Position numbers and translations under genes: made by a program. This document shows positions 13,907 through 20,649 of a DNA stretch of 23,608 bases, one piece after another (the first letter of the stretch is position 1; each line of letters begins with the position of its first letter). Source of the DNA: CAZKXX01 sp964556705. GTDB lineage: Bacteria > Acidobacteriota > Terriglobia > UBA7540. The notes beneath the pieces were generated by a model. The model had not been told where the DNA came from, did not search any database, and was given only the letters and a program-made list of their open reading frames with translations. Where the stretch lies: positions 1-23,608 of the forward strand of contig CAZKXX010000061.1 in NCBI GenBank assembly GCA_964556705.1, written 5' to 3'.

Positions 13907-14950
13907 ATGAATCATAAACCCCTTCTTCGACTATGCGGCACAGCGCTTCTTGTTGCGGTGGCGCTGGCCTGCGGGCGGGGCCGCCAGCCCGGGCCGGACG
14001 TCTGGGCGGAAGTGGACGGCCGTCCCATCCTGCGCGAGCAGGTGGAACGCTACTTTCGCGGCCGCGCCCTGGAAGGCGCGGAAGCGGGGAGCGCCGAGCA
14101 GGCGCTGAGCTTCAAGCTCTCCATTCTGAACGAGCTCATCGGCAACGAAATTCTCCTCGCCCATGCCTCGCGCGCCGGCGTGACGGTCTCCGAGGCGGAG
14201 GTGGACAAGCGCATCGCGGAGCTTCAAAGCCCCTACACGAAGGAAGAGTTTGGAAAAAAACTCGAGGAACAGGGACTCGACCCGAGCCGCCTGCGCCTGG
14301 AAGTCCGGCAGAGCCTGATGCTTACGAAGCTCGTCAACAAGGAGATCACCTCGCGTGTCACGGTCGCCGACGAGGAAGTGGCTGCCTACTTCGAGCAGAA
14401 CAAGACGGCGTTTCACGTGCCGGAACGCCAGTATCGCCTGGCGCAAATCCAGGTGACGCCGCAGCCCGAGCCGCAAATCCGTAACTTGAAGAACGACGAC
14501 GCCAAGACGCCCGCGGCCGCGGAACGGAAAGTGAAGGCGCTCTACGCGCGAGTGAGCGCCGGAGAGGATTTTGCCACCGTGGCTCAGGAATATTCGGAAG
14601 ACCCGCGGACGGCCTCGGGCGGAGGCGATATGGGCTATGTGCCGGAGTCAGCATTAGAGGGAAACCCGCAGATTTTCCAGGCCGTGAAGGCGCTCCGGCC
14701 GGGCGAACTGACGGGCATCCTCCGCACGGATTCGGGCTTCCATATCCTCAAGCTCATCGAACGCGTCGAGCCGGGCGAGCGCCAGCTTAATGACCCGCAG
14801 GTGCAGGCGGCGATCCGTCGCAATCTGCTCAATGAAAAGGAACAGCTCCTGAAGACCGCCTACCTGGAAAATCTTCGGAACAAAGCCAAAGTCGTGAATT
14901 ACCTCGCCGAGCGCATCGTGAAGTCGGGCGCCGACCCGGCGGGGCTGTGA
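13907..14950 (+). CDS. Parvulin-type peptidyl-prolyl isomerase lipoprotein (SurA/PrsA-like)
   Basis: This is an envelope chaperone and proline isomerase. The protein has 347 residues from the ATG at 13907. The N-terminus MNHKPLLRLCGTALLVAVALAC is a lipoprotein signal with lipobox A-L-A-C, so lipidation on Cys22 is likely. A SurA N-like helical region follows (about 40-165: LNELIGNEILLAHASRAGVTVSEAEVDKRI, then EEQGLDPSRLRLEVRQSLMLTKL). The parvulin domain (about 172-285) shows YRLAQIQV, GEDFATVAQEYSEDPRTASGGGDMGYV, ALRPGELTGILRTDSGFHILKL. The short C-terminal helix returns to the N-domain in relatives. It likely helps outer-membrane or secreted proteins fold, which fits the Sec genes elsewhere in the window. 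The promoter overlaps the alternative start at 13871, supporting 13907. Confidence 0.93.
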   Translation: MNHKPLLRLCGTALLVAVALACGRGRQPGPDVWAEVDGRPILREQVERYFRGRALEGAEAGSAEQALSFKLSILNELIGNEILLAHASRAGVTVSEAEVDKRIAELQSPYTKEEFGKKLEEQGLDPSRLRLEVRQSLMLTKLVNKEITSRVTVADEEVAAYFEQNKTAFHVPERQYRLAQIQVTPQPEPQIRNLKNDDAKTPAAAERKVKALYARVSAGEDFATVAQEYSEDPRTASGGGDMGYVPESALEGNPQIFQAVKALRPGELTGILRTDSGFHILKLIERVEPGERQLNDPQVQAAIRRNLLNEKEQLLKTAYLENLRNKAKVVNYLAERIVKSGADPAGL

Positions 14951-14984
14951 GGTATTTCAGCGGTGCGACGGGCGGTGGCAGGGC

Positions 14985-15089
14985 AGTCGAGAGTTGAGAA
15001 TTCAGTCGTCAGAGTCCTCAGGAGGAGATGCGGATCCGGGCTCTCGACTCTCAGCTCTGACTTTCAACTCTTAACCCTGAACTCTCAAC
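14985..15089. repeat. Intergenic inverted-repeat element with GA-rich and CT-rich arms
   Basis: The 152-base convergent gap between the parvulin gene and the biotin carrier gene holds a GA-rich arm (14985-15014) and a CT-rich arm (15041-15089). AGTCGAGAG (14985-14993) pairs exactly with CTCTCGACT (15041-15049). Inside the second arm, related units such as CAACTCTTAAC and GAACTCTCAAC repeat. A GC core lies between. It may act as a transcription terminator, but has no U-run. Confidence 0.6.
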
Positions 15090-15102
15090 GGCCCGATTCG
15101 CA

Positions 15103-15687
15103 CTACCGCAGCCGAATCAGCTTCGCTCCCGCCTCTACGCCTTGGCCTTCGCGGGCGAAAATCTCCTCGACGCGGCCGGCGCGCGGCGCCTGAAGCTCGT
15201 TCTGCATCTTCATCGCCTCAACTACCAGCAGGCCGTCGCCGGGTGAAACTTCCTGGCCTTTGGCGACGAGCACCTTGACGATTCTTCCCGGCATCGGCGC
15301 GGAAATCACCTCGGGCCCGGTTCGCGCGGGGGCGCCCGCCGCGCCACGTCGCCGGCGCGGATCGAGCACGTCAACCGTATACCAGCGTGGCCCGATGCCA
15401 ACCTTGAAGCGCCCGTTTTCGGACCCGGCGTCGCCGCTCACCTGCACTTCGTACGACCGCCCGCAGAGCAGAATCGAATAGACGCCCTGAGCCACCTCCG
15501 CCCAGTCCGCCTCGAGCCGTTCACCCTCCAGCGAGAGCTCCAGACGTCCCTCCAGGAGCGTCGAGGGAAGCGCACCGATGGGCGCTTCGATGCGAAGTTT
15601 GCGCACTTGCGTGCCGGATTGGATTTGCACTTCGCGTTTCACGGTTCGCCGTCCGGGGTTTTCGGCCGTCAACTCCTCTTCGGCCAC
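15103..15687 (-). CDS. Biotin carrier (BT-BCCP) subunit of acyl-CoA carboxylase
   Basis: This subunit carries carboxybiotin between the biotin carboxylase and carboxyltransferase sites. The protein has 194 residues. The N-terminal part (about 15-110) resembles the BT tether that joins carboxylase and carrier domains in propionyl-CoA carboxylase alpha chains. A basic/Ala-rich linker follows (RRRRGAAGAPA). The biotinyl domain (about 123-194) has VISAPMPGRIVKVLVAKGQEV and EAMKMQNE, with the biotinylated Lys160. Its start overlaps the end of the biotin carboxylase gene by 19 bases in another frame, so the two are translationally coupled. Substrate (acetyl-, propionyl- or another acyl-CoA) cannot be settled from this chain. 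Confidence 0.92.
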   Translation of the reverse strand: MAEEELTAENPGRRTVKREVQIQSGTQVRKLRIEAPIGALPSTLLEGRLELSLEGERLEADWAEVAQGVYSILLCGRSYEVQVSGDAGSENGRFKVGIGPRWYTVDVLDPRRRRGAAGAPARTGPEVISAPMPGRIVKVLVAKGQEVSPGDGLLVVEAMKMQNELQAPRAGRVEEIFAREGQGVEAGAKLIRLR

Positions 15688-17189
15688 CGGTCGAGCAGGG
15701 CTTCGCGCCCGGCGAGTTTCCAGGCGCTTCTTCCGGAAGAGTTCGCGGGTGCCGACGCGGTGCGCGCGCCGTGGCGTGAGGCGAGCAGCGCGGCAATGGC
15801 CGCGACGCGCTCGGTCTCCGCATCCGGCTCCTCCGCGCGCATCAATCCGCCGGCCAGCGCGCGGTCAATCCATCCCGTGTCGAAGTTTCCGGCAAGGTAA
15901 TCGGGGTGCTCGAAGACTCGCCGGAAGAACGGGATGTTCGTCTTGATTCCCAGGACTTCGTATTCGCGAAGCGCCCGGCGCATGCGCGCCACAGCTTCCT
16001 CGCGGTCGGCGCCCCAGGCGACAAGCTTGGCGAGCAGCGGGTCGTATTCGAGCGGCACGGTCCAGCCCTCGTACACGCCGCTGTCGGAGCGGATCCACGG
16101 CCCGCGCGGCGGCTGCAACCGCTCGATGCGGCCCGGGGAAGGGAAGAAGTTGTTTTCCGGATCTTCGGCGTAAATGCGGCACTCGATCGCCGCGCCGCGC
16201 AGCCGAACGTCTTCCTGACGCCAGCGCAGTTCTTCTCCGGCGGCGATGCGCAACTGCTCCTTGACCAGGTCGAGCCCGACCACCGTCTCCGTAATCGGGT
16301 GCTCCACCTGAAGTCGGGCGTTCATCTCGAGGAAGTAGAAATTCCGGTCGCGATCCACGAGAAATTCGACGGTTCCGGCGTTAAAGTAGCCCGCCAGCCG
16401 GCCGATTCGCACCGCAGTCTCGCCCATGCGCGCGCGCAGCGCGTCGTCCACGAGCGGCGACGGCGACTCTTCGATGACTTTCTGGTGACGGCGCTGCATC
16501 GAACATTCGCGTTCGCCCAGGTGAATCAGGTTGCCGTGCCGGTCGCCGAGAATTTGAATTTCGATGTGCCGCGGGCGCTCGAGATATTTCTCCAGATAGA
16601 CCGACGGGTCGCCGAAGGCGTTCTCGGCTTCCGAGCGCGCGTCGCGGCAGGCGGAAGCGAGTTCCCCCGGCGCGCTCACAAGACGAAGTCCCTTGCCGCC
16701 GCCGCCCGCGGAAGCCTTCAGCATTACCGGATAGCCGATCTCCCGCGCGCGGCGCTCGACTTCTTCAAAGCTCTCCAGGTTTCGATCCGTTCCCGGCACC
16801 ACGGGCAGGCCCGCTTCGATGAGCGTCCGGCGCGAGGCCGTCTTCGAGCCCATCAGTTCCATCGCCGCGACCGGCGGGCCGATGAAGACCAGTCCGGCAT
16901 CCTCGCAGGCGTGCGCGAAGGCAGGATTTTCGGCAAGAAAACCGTAGCCCGGATGAATCGCCTCGGCGCCGGATTTCTTCGTGGCATCGAGGATCCGGTC
17001 AATTCTCAGATAACTGTCGGTCGAGGGCGCGGGCCCGATGGCGCACGCTTCGTCGGCGTAGCGGACGTGGAGTGATTTTCGGTCCACTTCCGAATAGACG
17101 GCGACCGTCGCGATGCCCATTTCGCGGCAGGTGCGCATGACGCGCACAGCGATTTCGCCACGATTGGCAATCAGAACCTTCTTGAACAT
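15669..17189 (-). CDS. Acyl-CoA carboxylase biotin carboxylase subunit
   Basis: This subunit carboxylates biotin using ATP and bicarbonate. The protein has 506 residues from the ATG at 17189. MFKKVLIANRGEIAVRVMRTCREMGI opens the N-domain. The ATP-grasp domain has MLKASAGGGGKGLRLV (glycine-rich lid), YLEKYLERPRHIEIQILGD and GECSMQRRHQKVIEESPS-type motifs (read here as GERECSMQRRHQKVIEE). EMNARLQVEHPITE is the catalytic segment, and ECRIYAEDPENNFFPSPGRI starts the C-domain. It is longer than E. coli AccC (about 449), as in propionyl-CoA carboxylase alpha chains. It has a promoter of its own just upstream and no Shine-Dalgarno. The carboxyltransferase gene lies 1.4 kb upstream, beyond hicBA and an unknown gene. 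Confidence 0.95.
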   Translation of the reverse strand: MFKKVLIANRGEIAVRVMRTCREMGIATVAVYSEVDRKSLHVRYADEACAIGPAPSTDSYLRIDRILDATKKSGAEAIHPGYGFLAENPAFAHACEDAGLVFIGPPVAAMELMGSKTASRRTLIEAGLPVVPGTDRNLESFEEVERRAREIGYPVMLKASAGGGGKGLRLVSAPGELASACRDARSEAENAFGDPSVYLEKYLERPRHIEIQILGDRHGNLIHLGERECSMQRRHQKVIEESPSPLVDDALRARMGETAVRIGRLAGYFNAGTVEFLVDRDRNFYFLEMNARLQVEHPITETVVGLDLVKEQLRIAAGEELRWRQEDVRLRGAAIECRIYAEDPENNFFPSPGRIERLQPPRGPWIRSDSGVYEGWTVPLEYDPLLAKLVAWGADREEAVARMRRALREYEVLGIKTNIPFFRRVFEHPDYLAGNFDTGWIDRALAGGLMRAEEPDAETERVAAIAALLASRHGARTASAPANSSGRSAWKLAGREALLDRWPKRS

Positions 17190-17198
17190 GGCCCCGTG

Positions 17199-17228
17199 AT
17201 GCTAACCCGCGAAGGCGCGCGTTTTCAA
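17199..17228 (-). promoter_or_regulatory. Promoter of the biotin carboxylase gene (TTGAAA, 18 bp, TAGCAT)
   Basis: On the minus strand TTGAAA (17228-17223) and TAGCAT (17204-17199) are 18 bases apart. Only 9 bases separate the -10 from the ATG at 17189, so the mRNA would have a leader of about 0-4 bases. This would let the carboxylase/carrier pair be expressed independently of the DNA upstream. Confidence 0.62.
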
Positions 17229-17321
17229 ACGGTTCGCGTACGCGAGCAGTTGCAGTGGAACGCTCGTGTTTTTTCAGGCGGCCCGGCCGGCGGTTGATCT
17301 CCGGAGCCGGAAACACGTCGG

Positions 17322-17510
17322 TTACTTTGGAGGCGGGATGCGCAGGTCCCGACAGATTTTGCGGGCAAGAAAATCGTCGATCTCAGAATGACGAGGAACG
17401 GTCGAAGTGGTGTTTGTCTTCGGGTTACAGAAGACAGAATGGCGAGATCCTTCGCGGAGAAGCCCGCAACCCTGGGCCATGAGGTGACGCAGTAACTCAC
17501 GACGCTTCAT
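17322..17510 (-). CDS. hicA: HicA-family toxin (mRNA interferase)
   Basis: HicA toxins are small double-stranded-RNA-binding-fold RNases that cleave mRNA. The protein has 62 residues, typical for the family: MKRRELLRHLMAQGCGLLREGSRHSVFCNP, then TVPRHSEIDDFLARKICRDLRIP. The glycine-serine followed by histidine (GSRHSVF) matches the catalytic-histidine region, and the closing PRHSEI...KICRDL pattern is characteristic. It begins 9 bases after the hicB stop with no obvious Shine-Dalgarno, so it probably relies on translational coupling, which keeps toxin below antitoxin. The order (antitoxin first) is the less common arrangement for this family. Confidence 0.85.
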   Translation of the reverse strand: MKRRELLRHLMAQGCGLLREGSRHSVFCNPKTNTTSTVPRHSEIDDFLARKICRDLRIPPPK

Positions 17511-17519
17511 GGGCGGGCC

Positions 17520-17735
17520 TCAGACCCGCACCGTAATAGGTTCTCGACGGACGTCGCGGGCTCTGGGCGCCGCTAATTGACGGTTCACCTCTAGGATAAG
17601 TCGGAGAGCTTCCTTCAGATTGCGGCGGGTTTCCGCGAGCGTCCGTCCCTGCGTGTTCACGCCAGGGATTTCCTCCACATACGCCACGTACCACTTGTCT
17701 CGTTTTTGAATGACGGCTGTGAATTCCCTCTGCAT
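17520..17735 (-). CDS. hicB: HicB-family antitoxin, short form
   Basis: This protein is expected to bind and neutralise HicA. It has 71 residues from the ATG at 17735. GGAG lies 7 bases upstream of that ATG, whereas an earlier ATG at 17762 has none and starts inside a TAGAAT motif (17758-17753) that may be the -10. The HicB partial-RNase-H-like domain is plain: QREFTAVIQKRDKWYVAYVEEIPGVNTQGRTLAETRRNLKEALRLIL. The C-terminal residues are short and Arg-rich (RARDVRREP). No ribbon-helix-helix or helix-turn-helix DNA-binding domain is visible, so self-repression through HicB is doubtful. Confidence 0.85.
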   Translation of the reverse strand: MQREFTAVIQKRDKWYVAYVEEIPGVNTQGRTLAETRRNLKEALRLILEVNRQLAAPRARDVRREPITVRV

Positions 17736-17816
17736 TTCATAGCTCCGATGAAATTCTACCACGGGTCGTGGGGGCGGACCTCAATCAAGACTTCAAGTAC
17801 TTCTGTCGGGAATGTG

Positions 17817-18581
17817 TTATGGCAATGCCCAGGGCCGGAAATGGCCGCCCATACCGAACGGGCCTTCCTTGAAATCCGCCGATCTTCGCGTCAACAATTG
17901 AGCCATTGACTCCCGTGCGGGCACAATAAAAAAGATTCTCACTGCTCGACGATGGAAAGAAAACGCCCAGGCTTTATGAATCTGACTCTCGCGCCGGAAT
18001 AACTCGATACCTTCTCTAACCTGGACATCCAAACCGCCCCTCCGTCGATCCTGGTGGCAGTAGACGACAAGGCTCTGGCCCCGGCTCAGAAACTCGCGAA
18101 TCTCATCGAGCACGACGTGCTTGGGGCCGGTCTTCTGGAATTTGACTCTTTCGTTTAGCGATAGGCCGTTGTCCGGGTCTAGAAAGACCAAACTGGCCCG
18201 GTCAACGACTTTCAGTCCTTTTTTGAACCACCCTTCCCTCGCCTGAGGACGTTTACGCCACGGGACGCGGCTGACGTTCAATCGATCTTCGTAGAAGACC
18301 GTTTCCGGCGGAAGGATGCAATCTTCTCTCACGCGAGCTACTCGTCGGTCGCCGCTATCAACGACATGCTCCAGTTTGCTGAATAGCTCTAGGTCGCACG
18401 CGCCGAGACCATCGGCCTCGTCCGGAGATGAGAGATACTGGACAAAGCGTCCGTCGCTTGTCCCACCCTGAACATCGGTGAGATACCACATGATTCCTAA
18501 CACGATGTCTTCCCGCACGAGCGACTTTAGCAGGGCGTATTTCCCAAAATCACCGATGTCACCGACGTAGCCGTCCTGCAT
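17817..18581 (-). CDS. Unrecognised protein with YVGDIGDFGKY motif, possibly methyltransferase-like
   Basis: The protein has 254 residues from the ATG at 18581, which is preceded by AAGGAG at a good distance; longer versions of the frame read into the carboxyltransferase gene. I cannot name the family. The N-terminus MQDGYVGDIGDFGKYALLKSL is distinctive, followed by IMWYLTDVQGGTSDGRFVQYL. LVFLDPDNGL (131-140) precedes KHVVLDEIREFLSRGQSLVVYCHQ (154-177). Near the end are AFSFHRRAVRIFFIVPA and MGGHFRPW. The order hxGxxxDxxKhxLLxxL, then LVFLDPD, distantly recalls RlmJ-type rRNA adenine methyltransferases (FHAGNxADVLKH, then LIDPPYE), but no clear S-adenosylmethionine motif is seen, so this is only a hint. 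G+C is lower than in the neighbours, which fits acquisition. Confidence 0.8.
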   Translation of the reverse strand: MQDGYVGDIGDFGKYALLKSLVREDIVLGIMWYLTDVQGGTSDGRFVQYLSSPDEADGLGACDLELFSKLEHVVDSGDRRVARVREDCILPPETVFYEDRLNVSRVPWRKRPQAREGWFKKGLKVVDRASLVFLDPDNGLSLNERVKFQKTGPKHVVLDEIREFLSRGQSLVVYCHQDRRRGGLDVQVREGIELFRRESQIHKAWAFSFHRRAVRIFFIVPARESMAQLLTRRSADFKEGPFGMGGHFRPWALP

Positions 18582-18609
18582 TGAACTCCTTGATCCCCCG
18601 CGGGACATT

Positions 18610-20160
18610 CTACAGCGGAATGTTCCCGTGTTTCTTCGCTGGGTTGGTGTCGCGCTTGGTCTCAAGCATGCGCAGGGCGGCGATGAGTTTGGGGCGGGTG
18701 TCGCGGGGCTGGATGACGTCGTCAATCCAGCCGCGTTCGGCGGCGATGTAGGGGTTGGCGAAACGGCGGCGGAATTCCTCGACCTTCTCTCTGCGAAGCT
18801 GCTCCGAGTCGGCGGCTTTCTGAAGTTCGCGGCGATAGACGATGTTGACAGCGCCGTCGGGGCCCATGACGGCGATTTCGGCGGTCGGGTAAGCGTAATT
18901 GATGTCGGTGCGGATATGTTTCGACGCCATGACGCAATATGCGCCGCCGTAGGCCTTGCGCGAGATGACGGTCAGCTTGGGGACTGTCGCCTCCGCGAAA
19001 GCGTAAAGCAGCTTCGCGCCGTGGCGGATGATGCCGCCGAATTCCTGCTGTGTGCCGGGGAGGAACCCGGGAACGTCTTCGAAGGTGATGAGCGGAATGT
19101 TGAACGCGTCGCAGAAGCGCACGAAGCGCGCGCCTTTCACCGAAGCGTTGATGTCGAGGCAACCGGCGAGCACCGCGGGCTGGTTGGCCACGATTCCCAC
19201 GCTCTGCCCGCCCAGACGGGCGAATCCGACCACCAGGTTTTTGGCGAAGTGCTCCTGGACTTCGAGGAAGTATCCCTCATCCACGACATGGCGAATGAGT
19301 TCCTTCATATCGTAGGGTTTGTCCGACTCCGTGGGGACGAGCGTATCGAGCGCTTCGTCGCGACGGTCGGGCGGGTCGCTCGACTCGGCGCGCGGCGGGT
19401 CCTCGCGGTTGTTCTGCGGCAGGAAGGAAAGAAGTTCTCGAATCAGCGCCAGACAATCGGGATCGTCGCGTGAGATAAAGTGCGCCACGCCGCTCACCGA
19501 ATTGTGCGTCATCGGCCCGCCCAGATCTTCCTTGCTGACTTCTTCGTGCATCACAGTCTTGAGGACGTCCGGTCCGGTGACGAACATGTAGCTCGAGTTT
19601 TCCACCATCAAGGTGAAATCGGTGATGGCGGGGGAATAGACGGCGCCGCCGGCGCAGGGGCCGAGGACGGCCGAAATCTGAGGGATCACGCCGGAAGCCA
19701 GCGTATTGCGGAGGAAGATTTCCGCGTAGCCGGCGAGCGAAGCGACGCCTTCCTGGATGCGCGCGCCGCCGGAATCGTTCAACCCGATGACGGGCGCCCC
19801 GGTCTTCATCGCCAGGTCCATGACCTTGCAGATTTTTTCGGCATTGGCTTCGCTGAGCGAACCGCCGAAGACGGTGAAGTCCTGCGCGAAGGCGTAGGCG
19901 AGACGCCCGTGGATGCGCCCGTAGCCGCTGACGACGCCGTCGCCCGGCACGCGCTGCTTCGCCATCCCGAACTCCACGGTGCGGTGCTCGACGAGCTTGT
20001 CAATTTCTTCGAACGTTCCTTCGTCGAAGAGCAGTTCCAGGCGCTCGCGCGCCGAGAGCTTTCCCTCCGCGTGCTGCCGCTCGCGCCGTTCCGCGCCGCC
20101 TCCGGACTCGGCCGCGGCATGGCGCTTGCGAAGCTCTTCCAGCTTTTCCTGGTGGGTCAT
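18610..20160 (-). CDS. Acyl-CoA carboxylase carboxyltransferase (PccB-type)
   Basis: This enzyme transfers the carboxyl group from biotin to an acyl-CoA (propionyl-, acetyl- or methylcrotonyl-type). The protein has 516 residues from the ATG at 20160; the GTG at 20175 would add five residues. The N-terminal crotonase-like half has GKLSARERLELLFDEGTFEEI, VVSGYGRIHGRLAYAFAQDFTVFGGSLSE and GLNDSGGARIQEGVASLAGY. The C-terminal half has LVVGFARLGGQSVGIVANQP, FVRFCDAFNIPLITFEDVPGFLPG, GGIIRHGAKLLYAFAEATVP and RTDINYAYPTAEIAVMGPDGAVNI. Both oxyanion-hole glycine motifs are present. Length matches propionyl-CoA carboxylase beta. Its partners lie downstream at 15103-17189. An extra Asp/Arg/Glu-rich stretch near the middle (about residues 254-283) is longer than usual. 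Confidence 0.95.
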   Translation of the reverse strand: MTHQEKLEELRKRHAAAESGGGAERRERQHAEGKLSARERLELLFDEGTFEEIDKLVEHRTVEFGMAKQRVPGDGVVSGYGRIHGRLAYAFAQDFTVFGGSLSEANAEKICKVMDLAMKTGAPVIGLNDSGGARIQEGVASLAGYAEIFLRNTLASGVIPQISAVLGPCAGGAVYSPAITDFTLMVENSSYMFVTGPDVLKTVMHEEVSKEDLGGPMTHNSVSGVAHFISRDDPDCLALIRELLSFLPQNNREDPPRAESSDPPDRRDEALDTLVPTESDKPYDMKELIRHVVDEGYFLEVQEHFAKNLVVGFARLGGQSVGIVANQPAVLAGCLDINASVKGARFVRFCDAFNIPLITFEDVPGFLPGTQQEFGGIIRHGAKLLYAFAEATVPKLTVISRKAYGGAYCVMASKHIRTDINYAYPTAEIAVMGPDGAVNIVYRRELQKAADSEQLRREKVEEFRRRFANPYIAAERGWIDDVIQPRDTRPKLIAALRMLETKRDTNPAKKHGNIPL

Positions 20161-20187
20161 GGCGGATTCGTTCACTGAATCATCGCG

Positions 20188-20263
20188 TCATTGAATCATT
20201 GAAGAGGCGAAGGCGCAACCGGACCGGAATCGCCGGCCGGCCATTGGACCAATGACTCAATGA
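20188..20263. repeat. Inverted repeat between the DUF3592-like and carboxyltransferase genes
   Basis: TCATTGAATCATTG (20188-20201) and CAATGACTCAATGA (20250-20263) are reverse complements with 13 of 14 matches, around a 48-base GC-rich core. A further related unit, CACTGAATCAT, lies at 20173-20183. The right arm contains the stop codon of the gene ending at 20257. It fills the gap to the carboxyltransferase gene and could act as a factor-assisted terminator. Architecture resembles the elements at 12973 and 14985. Confidence 0.6.
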
Positions 20264-20649
20264 ACCGACGGTCCAATTCTCGGGATGCCGCTCCACTCCT
20301 CGCAGGCGATGATGGAGTTCGTGGGACGTCGGGGGTCGTACTTCACGCTCACGATCTGGTCTCCGAGGCGCGCCGCCACCGAATTCAGTTCCGGCAAGGC
20401 CGAGACATCCTGCGCGACCTCGTACACGACGCCCCCGATTTCGTAACGATAAACGACCAGGCAGCCCGACGCTCCCTTTTCGGTGTCGAGCAGCTCGACG
20501 ACACGGCCGCTGGTGATGCGGCCGCGCCGGTGAACGTCAAGGCGCCTGCGCCTCTCGATTTCCTCCGGCGAGTGTCCCCGCGAGCGGAGGTAGGCGAGCG
20601 CCCAGGCGCCGAGGCCGGAGGCGAGCGCCAGCCCGGCCAGGAGGAGCAT
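20257..20649 (-). CDS. DUF3592-like membrane protein
   Basis: The protein has 130 residues from the ATG at 20649, which shares one base with the transaldolase stop (TAATG), so it is translationally coupled. It has one N-terminal membrane helix (MLLLAGLALASGLGAWALAYL) and then a basic segment (EEIERRRRLDVHRRGR). A small beta-rich domain follows with GRVVELLDTEKGASGCLVVYRYEIGGVVYE and VSVKYDPRRPTNSII, the pattern of DUF3592 proteins (VxYxYxVxGxxY then GxxVxVxYDPxxP). The function of this domain is unknown. The coupling to transaldolase is probably operonic convenience. An upstream start at 20691 is possible but would overlap the transaldolase gene by 43 bases. Confidence 0.8.
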   Translation of the reverse strand: MLLLAGLALASGLGAWALAYLRSRGHSPEEIERRRRLDVHRRGRITSGRVVELLDTEKGASGCLVVYRYEIGGVVYEVAQDVSALPELNSVAARLGDQIVSVKYDPRRPTNSIIACEEWSGIPRIGPSVH

